From contig CP014773.1 in assembly GCA_001596135.1 (NCBI GenBank), positions 2,108,001 through 2,172,000 on the forward strand: a stretch of 64,000 nt of DNA, read 5' to 3'. This DNA is from Mucilaginibacter sp. PAMC 26640. GTDB taxonomy: Bacteria; Bacteroidota; Bacteroidia; Sphingobacteriales; Sphingobacteriaceae. Of the stretch, positions 59,138-64,000 are shown one piece after another (within the stretch, counting starts at the first letter, position 1; the number at the start of each line of letters is the position of its first letter). The translations under genes and the position numbers were made by a program. Below the pieces are notes generated by a model. That model made no database searches. It was given only the letters and a program-made list of their open reading frames with translations, and was not told the DNA's origin.

Positions 59138-59144
59138 TAAATTT

Positions 59145-59197
59145 AAAGATCAGATAATTTGAGGATCTGAAAATGATCTTCAAGTTATTTTATCTTT
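59145..59197. repeat. Imperfect inverted repeat between fusA and rpsJ
   Basis: AAAGATCAGATAATTTGAGG... (59145-59167) pairs with ...GTTATTTTATCTTT (59175-59197): 23-bp arms with a few mismatches and a 7-nt loop. It may tune expression between fusA and rpsJ, or be an intergenic repeat. Confidence 0.6.
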
Positions 59198-59261
59198 AAT
59201 ATCAAAGTAAACCGGCTACCCTAATAAATAGCTCTTAGGAACAGCCATAAAATCAAACAAC

Positions 59262-59567
59262 ATGAGCCAACGAATCAGGATCAAATTGAAATCTTACGAT
59301 TACAACCTGGTAGATAAATCTGCCGAGAAGATCGTAAAAACAGTAAAACCTACGGGTGCTGTAGTTAGCGGACCACTTCCGTTACCAACCGAAAAGAAAA
59401 TTTTCACCGTGTTGCGTTCACCGCACGTAAACAAGAAAGCACGTGAGCAATTTCAGTTATGCTCTTACAAGCGTTTGCTGGATATCTACAGTTCAAATTC
59501 TAAAACTGTAGATGCTTTAATGAAGCTTGAATTGCCTAGCGGAGTTGAAGTGGAAATCAAGGTGTAA
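59262..59567 (+). CDS. rpsJ: 30S ribosomal protein S10
   Basis: S10 (NusE) is a 30S protein that also takes part in transcription antitermination. The 101-aa protein starts [20 protein letters not shown] and has [28 protein letters not shown]. In most Bacteroidota rplC follows; here a terminator and unrelated genes follow. Confidence 0.99.
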   Translation: MSQRIRIKLKSYDYNLVDKSAEKIVKTVKPTGAVVSGPLPLPTEKKIFTVLRSPHVNKKAREQFQLCSYKRLLDIYSSNSKTVDALMKLELPSGVEVEIKV

Positions 59568-59590
59568 CTATACCGGAAGATCCATACGAA

Positions 59591-59621
59591 AAGCCATTCT
59601 TGAAAAAGAGTGGCTTTTTTG
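59591..59621 (+). terminator. Terminator immediately after rpsJ
   Basis: AAGCCATTCTT and AAGAGTGGCTT form an 11-bp stem with one G-T wobble around a GAAA loop, followed by four further T. It lies 23 bp past the rpsJ stop. Confidence 0.88.
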
Positions 59622-59649
59622 GTTAAAGAATTTTATTTAAATTTGGTAT

Positions 59650-59865
59650 ATGGCCACTTACATTGTAAATCCCAAAGCGCACCAGGAAAAAGCTGTCGAG
59701 GCTTTTTTTGCCGCATTAGAAGTCTCCTTTACAAAAGATGATAATCAGGAAGAGGGTCTGCCGCCTCATGTAATAAAAGGTGTAAAACAAGGAGAAGCTG
59801 ATTATGAAGCAGGCGAATACACTTCTTTTGCTGATTTTACAAAAAAACTCCATCTATTTAAGTAA
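59650..59865 (+). CDS. Antitoxin-like protein of a type II toxin-antitoxin pair
   Basis: A 71-aa acidic protein (MATYIVNPKAHQEKAVEAFF ... GVKQGEADYEAGEYTSF) of the DUF2683-like/RelB-type antitoxin class, whose C terminus normally wraps the toxin. Its TAA overlaps the ATG of the toxin gene by one base (TAATG), the usual coupling in such pairs. Confidence 0.8.
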   Translation: MATYIVNPKAHQEKAVEAFFAALEVSFTKDDNQEEGLPPHVIKGVKQGEADYEAGEYTSFADFTKKLHLFK

Positions 59866-60148
59866 TGTTTGAACTTGTATTTTCCAGAAAAGCAAATCAG
59901 ACGTTCGATACACTACAAGAGCAAATTTTAAATAAATGGGGTGAAAGCAGTCTTATAAAGTTTGAGAAGCGCGTGTACGATGTATTATTAATACTGTCTG
60001 AATCGCCTTTCGTATATAAAGAAGTGGAAAGCTACCTACAATTCGAAAAGCCACGGTTCATAAAAACTGTTCTTTATTTTATAAAATAAGTAACACGAGA
60101 GTTATACTTTTATTTTTTTGGGACAATCGGCAGGCCCCGATTTTATAG
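59865..60148 (+). pseudogene. RelE/ParE-family toxin with a one-base frameshift
   Basis: The first frame (59865-60089, 74 aa) reads like a RelE/ParE toxin up to PRFIKT, then stops early. From the run AAAAA at about 60062-60067 the other frame continues with NCSLFYKISNTRVILLFFWD then NRQAPIL and ends at 60148. That is the normal C-terminal block of the family. One missing A, or a -1 slip of the ribosome there, would restore a protein of about 94 aa. RelE-type toxins cut mRNA at the ribosome; ParE-type poison gyrase. The lesion could disarm it. Confidence 0.82.
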
Positions 60149-60187
60149 CGAACCCATGGTATCTTACTGTTTAAAGTATAAATTAAG

Positions 60188-60637
60188 CTATACCTTCCCA
60201 TAATAAGCATGTTGGCTCAGGAAATTCAGCCAAACACTTTCCAATTCATCCGCCAGGTATGGCCTGATGGATATACCCGATGCCTGCGGTGACCAGGTTT
60301 GTTCTGCCAGGTTACCTGTTTTTAAAATATCGAAACTGAGGATCGGTTCTTTTTGCGGATTTAGCAAAACATCCAGTGCAACTTCTATCCGGTAGTAATT
60401 CCGGCCATTCTTAACTGCGGGGTAGGGGGCTGAGGCTATTACTCCGGAGGCAAAAATGCCTTTCGGCTCGCTACCCAGCCGTACAATATAGGCCCGGTCG
60501 CCAGGTTTAATGCTTTTATGGCTCACCACACTCCAGTTATCCACCAGCGAACCTTCCCGCTTTACCTTTTCAATATCATCCTCCAAATTAGCCCACTTAA
60601 ATTTAACCGGGTTCCATCCAAACAGGTAGGCGTTCAT
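60188..60637 (-). CDS. Stand-alone EVE/PUA-like domain protein
   Basis: A 149-aa cytosolic protein. The pattern NWSVVSHKSIKPGDRAYIVRLGSEPKGIFASGVI ... WSPQASGISI ... LESVWLNFL resembles the EVE-like N-terminal module of HNH endonucleases that read modified bases; here no HNH or other nuclease domain is attached. EVE domains bind modified nucleobases such as 5-methylcytosine. Ligand and role here are unknown. It converges with the toxin pair. Confidence 0.75.
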   Translation of the reverse strand: MNAYLFGWNPVKFKWANLEDDIEKVKREGSLVDNWSVVSHKSIKPGDRAYIVRLGSEPKGIFASGVIASAPYPAVKNGRNYYRIEVALDVLLNPQKEPILSFDILKTGNLAEQTWSPQASGISIRPYLADELESVWLNFLSQHAYYGKV

Positions 60638-60693
60638 AAAATTTGTAATTTAAACCTGCTGCCCCTTCAGGGGCCGGATGGCTTCAGCCTTTG

Positions 60694-61473
60694 CTATTCG
60701 TTCCCCTTTAATTCGTCCAGTTTATTGCGTTCCGTTTGGAGTTCACGAGCCAGTTTCTTTTCTTTTTCGTTGGCTTTTGCTTTGTAGGTCTTGTATTCTT
60801 CTTCCAGTTCGCTATAAAGCTTGGTACGGTATTTTGCTTCCCGGCTGTGGCTGCCTGCGCGCGCGATCACGATTGCCGCAATTGCCCCAAAGGTAATTAC
60901 CAGTCCCCACATGATCCAGTTATAAGTTGCCTTGCTTACCGGCATGCCCAGCAGGCTTACCTGGTCTACCCGGGAGTTTGAAACCGAAAGGTTCTGATCT
61001 TTGGCGCTTAACTCTTTTTGTAGCGAATCGGCCCTTTTAGTTTGGGTTGTAATTTTACCGTTAATATCTACCAGTTTCCGTTTTGTGATATTCAAGGTAT
61101 CAGAAAAGTTCTTCCACAAGGCGGATATCAGCGGTTGTTGGTAATGGTACACCCGGGTTAGCAGATATTGGTATTGGCCTTTAAGGCTTTTATCGTTAAG
61201 TAGGGCCGGGTCGGCAGGTTGTAGCCACGGCTTAGTTGCTACAGCATTGGTTGTCGCTGGCTGTTGCGCCGAAGGTGCCGTTACCGTTGCTGCCTTCACC
61301 GGGTAATACGGTTTTTTAGCATAAGGGTTATATTTCACGGCTGGCTTGGTTGGGGTTGGTTTAACAGCTGCGGGTTTCGCCCGTTTGACACTATCCTGGC
61401 CATAAGTTGTGGTGATACTACTTAATGTCAGTATTATTAAAATAGTTGCGGTTGATCTGAGAAGCTTAATCAT
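60694..61473 (-). CDS. Hypothetical coiled-coil membrane protein
   Basis: A 259-aa protein. ATG 61473 gives a signal peptide (ending TTYGQ). A Pro/Lys/Ala-rich linker follows (KPTPTKPAVKYNPYAKKPYY), then a segment with coiled-coil tendency (DTLNITKRKLVDINGKITTQ), a membrane helix at about 188-208 (WIMWGLVITFGAIAAIVIA) and a charged C-terminal coiled coil. Similar Bacteroidota proteins are sometimes misnamed as tRNA methyltransferases. Function unknown. Confidence 0.7.
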   Translation of the reverse strand: MIKLLRSTATILIILTLSSITTTYGQDSVKRAKPAAVKPTPTKPAVKYNPYAKKPYYPVKAATVTAPSAQQPATTNAVATKPWLQPADPALLNDKSLKGQYQYLLTRVYHYQQPLISALWKNFSDTLNITKRKLVDINGKITTQTKRADSLQKELSAKDQNLSVSNSRVDQVSLLGMPVSKATYNWIMWGLVITFGAIAAIVIARAGSHSREAKYRTKLYSELEEEYKTYKAKANEKEKKLARELQTERNKLDELKGNE

Positions 61474-61699
61474 ATAATTGCAAATCGGGGGTAAATAAGT
61501 TTCAATCTTGGCGTACATTAATTTAAACGGTGCAATGTAATCTAAAGTTTGTTAAATTAATTATAAGTTAGCCGCCATGGCACTAAGCTGTTTTATTATC
61601 CGTAGGTATTTTTCAGTTCTTAAAAATATAAAAAAGATGCACACTACACATCATCAAGTGTAATTAGCAAAAGCATATCTTAGGCTTTTTATTTACAAT

Positions 61700-62956
61700 A
61701 TGCACATAGGTTTTATAGGGTTGGGCGATATGGGGCGATTATACGCCAAAGCTTTTGCAAATGCGGGATACACCGTTTGCGGTTGTGACCTACCCATCAA
61801 TCGTGAAAGATTAGAGGAAGAGTTAAATCCATTGGGCATTACCCTAATGGACAATGGCAAAGACGTGTCGCGAATGAGCGATCTCATTATTTATTCGGTT
61901 GAGGCTGATAAATTGGAGCAGGTTGTAGCACAATGCGGCCCATCTACTAAATATGGTGCTATTGTGGCCGGGCAAACTTCCGTTAAACATCCGGAGATAG
62001 CCATATTTGAAAAGCACCTGCCAGCCGATGCGCAGATCATTACCTTCCACGCCATGCATGGGCCGGGCTTCGAACCTAAGGGGCAGAAATTGATCCTGAT
62101 TCCGCATCGTTACGAAGGGGATTCGTACCAGCAGATGTTGAAATTGTTTACCGCCGTGGAAACAGATATTGTTGAAATAGCTGATTATCACGAACACGAC
62201 AAAATCGTAGCCGATACGCAGGCCGTTACGCATGTTGGATTTGAAAGCATGGGCACCGCCTGGAAATCAGCCGGGTTTTTCCCCTGGGAAAATGCTAGTT
62301 ATGTTGGAGGGATAGATAATGTGAAGATCTTAACTACTTTGCGCATTTTTAGCTATAAAGCACACGTATACGCCGGGTTGGCCATTTTGAATCCTTACGC
62401 CCGTCAACAGGTGAAGCAGTATGCCAATTCTGAATCAGAGCTGTTTAAACTGATGATCAAAGAGCAGGAGACGGAGTTTCGGGAGCGCCTGTATCGTGCG
62501 CGCGACTTTGTATTCCATGAAAGCCGCAAGCCAATCATGTTCAACGACGATGTGATGCGCGAATTTTCTCTGGCTAAGGATGCAGGCCACCAAAAGCCAA
62601 ATTCGCACCTGAGTATCTTAAGTATGGTAGATGCCTGGTACCATTTGGGTGTAAACCCATATGATAATCTGATCTGCCAGACACCGCCCTTCCGCCTGCG
62701 CCTGGGCATAGCGGAATACCTATTTAAAAATGAGGAGCTGCTGGAAGAATCGATCCAGACTGCCTTATATGATAAAACCATTCGCGGCGATGATCTGGAA
62801 TTTCACTCGGCAGTAAGAGAGTGGAGTGCCATTATAGGGTATGGCGATATGGAAGGGTATAAAAAACACTTTAACGAAGTGCAGGCTTTTTTCCAGGGGC
62901 GACTGGAAGAAGGGAACAAGCAAAGCGCGGAGATGATCAGGAGGCTGATGGAGTAA
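61700..62956 (+). CDS. Prephenate dehydrogenase, eukaryotic TYR1-like
   Basis: A 418-aa cytosolic enzyme. It starts with a dinucleotide-binding motif (HIGFIGLGDMGRLYAKAFANAG), and blocks such as VSRMSDLIIYSVEA, CGPSTKYGAIVAGQTSV, ADTQAVTHVGFESMGTAW and HVYAGLAILNPYARQQVKQYA strongly recall Saccharomyces Tyr1, as I remember that sequence. The usual bacterial TyrA is shorter and often fused to chorismate mutase. It oxidatively decarboxylates prephenate to 4-hydroxyphenylpyruvate in tyrosine synthesis. No other shikimate gene is adjacent. Confidence 0.8.
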   Translation: MHIGFIGLGDMGRLYAKAFANAGYTVCGCDLPINRERLEEELNPLGITLMDNGKDVSRMSDLIIYSVEADKLEQVVAQCGPSTKYGAIVAGQTSVKHPEIAIFEKHLPADAQIITFHAMHGPGFEPKGQKLILIPHRYEGDSYQQMLKLFTAVETDIVEIADYHEHDKIVADTQAVTHVGFESMGTAWKSAGFFPWENASYVGGIDNVKILTTLRIFSYKAHVYAGLAILNPYARQQVKQYANSESELFKLMIKEQETEFRERLYRARDFVFHESRKPIMFNDDVMREFSLAKDAGHQKPNSHLSILSMVDAWYHLGVNPYDNLICQTPPFRLRLGIAEYLFKNEELLEESIQTALYDKTIRGDDLEFHSAVREWSAIIGYGDMEGYKKHFNEVQAFFQGRLEEGNKQSAEMIRRLME

Positions 62957-63101
62957 TGTAAATGGAAGTTGTTTTTGGATTACACCTATAACACTTTACC
63001 AGATAGCCTTCTATACCGAACATTTTGTCTGTGAATCAAGCGAAATCGGCCGTCGTTGAGTTGTAGCTAATGGGTAGCTGCATATTTTTAGCATGTGCCC
63101 A

Positions 63102-63731
63102 TTACCCCTTCATCTTCACCACATAGACTTCTTTCTTATCAGGCATATTGAATCGCACGTCGTTGCCTTCGTTATAAAACGGTTCGGCTATTTCCACCTC
63201 GACCGACTGGAACGAATTGCCAAGTATGGTCTGCGCTTGTTCTAATGTATAAATCTTATCCTTTATATTGAATACAAAGCCATACTTAGCCGCCTTTAAC
63301 TGTTTCATGGTCACCTTGCCTTTTTCGACAGCAAAATTGATGGGTATGGAGTATTGCACCCTAACCGGCCGGCCATTCTGGATTCCGGGTTTCCATGCTC
63401 TTGAGTTGGCCAGGACTTTTACAGCTTCCGATTCGCAGCCTGCCCCGATGCAGTTAACGGGCGTAACGCTGCTGACCTTTCCATCGCGTTCTATAATGAA
63501 GCTTATTAATACTTTGCCGTTAATGCCAATCAGTTTAGCTACATCTGGGTAAACCAGGGTACGGCTGATATAATTGGAAAAGGCACCCAGGCCGCCCGGG
63601 TATTCGGGCACAAAGTCTACTGCCGTAAAGGTGAGTTTAGCTTGTTTAGCGGTATCGGTAGTAGGTGCTGATTGTGCAGTCGCCAACGAGACTTTAAACA
63701 ATAATAAAAGTAGGGTGTGATAAGGTTTCAT
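63102..63731 (-). CDS. Energy transducer TonB C-terminal-domain protein
   Basis: A 209-aa secreted protein. ATG 63731 gives a signal peptide (ending TAQS). The central part (GINGKVLISFIIERDGKVSS ... CESEAVKVLANSRAWKPGIQNGRPVRVQYSIPINF) is a TonB C-terminal domain, and a longer in-frame start is unlikely. The N-terminal TonB membrane anchor and proline linker are absent, so it is a periplasmic TonB-C protein and not a classical transducer. The C-terminal 60 residues are of unknown fold. The last ~270 bp of the window hold nothing recognisable. Confidence 0.85.
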   Translation of the reverse strand: MKPYHTLLLLLFKVSLATAQSAPTTDTAKQAKLTFTAVDFVPEYPGGLGAFSNYISRTLVYPDVAKLIGINGKVLISFIIERDGKVSSVTPVNCIGAGCESEAVKVLANSRAWKPGIQNGRPVRVQYSIPINFAVEKGKVTMKQLKAAKYGFVFNIKDKIYTLEQAQTILGNSFQSVEVEIAEPFYNEGNDVRFNMPDKKEVYVVKMKG

Positions 63732-64000
63732 TCTGTAAATATAATTGATGGTATTGACATATATAAACGCCGTTTGATAAAAAACTTGGACAAGTAAGAC
63801 GGTTATAAGCATTTCGGCAATGCAGACCTTACTGCACATCAAATGGCAATAGCAGTTGCGACTTTTGTCTTTAACATAAGATGTGCCTTAATTTAATAAT
63901 TCGTTTAAATAATGTTAAACCAAAACCTTTAAAATCTGCATTTTCCAATTTTTTCCGGCTGCATTTTCTCCCATACAAAAAATATTAAAAAATAACTTGT

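Overview
The window looks like chromosomal DNA of a Bacteroidota bacterium, most likely a Sphingobacteriaceae member close to Mucilaginibacter or Pedobacter (inference). The support is direct: many secreted proteins have signal peptides ending in AQ, several promoters match the Bacteroidota form TTG-N18..20-TAnnTTTG, SusC/SusD-type and other TonB-dependent genes occur, and many genes belong to families typical of this group (DUF1080, DUF2911, DUF3810, DUF4304, paired FtsX-type permeases). I saw no rRNA, tRNA, CRISPR array, prophage or classical insertion sequence.

Layout. 0-10 kb: partial M1 aminopeptidase, a secreted Gfo/Idh oxidoreductase followed by a DUF1080 protein, two large FtsX/MacB-type permeases, and a bacilliredoxin. 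10-21 kb: M23 peptidase, esterase, MBL hydrolase, DUF4304 protein, a membrane protein with a Cys/Gly/Ser tail, a TonB receptor coupled to a nucleotide pyrophosphatase-like enzyme, and a two-gene cassette with a metallopeptidase motif. 21-38 kb: uvrA, an ECF sigma factor, DUF3810, DUF2911, an MG2/plug outer-membrane protein, gcvP, pdxJ, a GAF/PAS histidine kinase and a deacetylase. 39-48 kb: ahcY, a dihaem cytochrome c lipoprotein, a serpin lipoprotein, a phospholipase C, an alpha-L-fucosidase and a DinB-like protein. 48-51 kb: a susC gene and a susD gene, each truncated and joined to the other by a deletion. 52-54.5 kb: an acyl-CoA dehydrogenase, then a dense cluster of palindromic REP-like repeats around a small GIY-YIG endonuclease gene. 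55.9-59.6 kb: rpsL-rpsG-fusA-rpsJ with a consensus promoter and a terminator right after rpsJ. 59.6-64 kb: a frameshifted RelE/ParE-type toxin with its antitoxin, a stand-alone EVE-like protein, a coiled-coil membrane protein, a yeast Tyr1-like prephenate dehydrogenase and a TonB C-terminal-domain protein.

The most unusual part is the repeat system. One hairpin family, with arms TGCYGAA and TTCRGCA and a shared flank, occurs as inverted pairs at 38.86-39.24 kb and as single copies plus a 7-unit, 78-bp tandem array at 53.2-54.5 kb. Arm bases co-vary while loops differ. The only gene inside the second cluster encodes a GIY-YIG nuclease, 6 bp from one repeat and 70 bp from the array. This suggests a REPIN-like element served by a GIY-YIG enzyme instead of a RAYT transposase (hypothesis). 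Other points worth checking are the microhomology junction between susC and susD, a one-base lesion in the toxin gene, a 38-bp perfect palindrome in front of the acyl-CoA dehydrogenase gene, and inverted repeats inside the ribosomal str operon.
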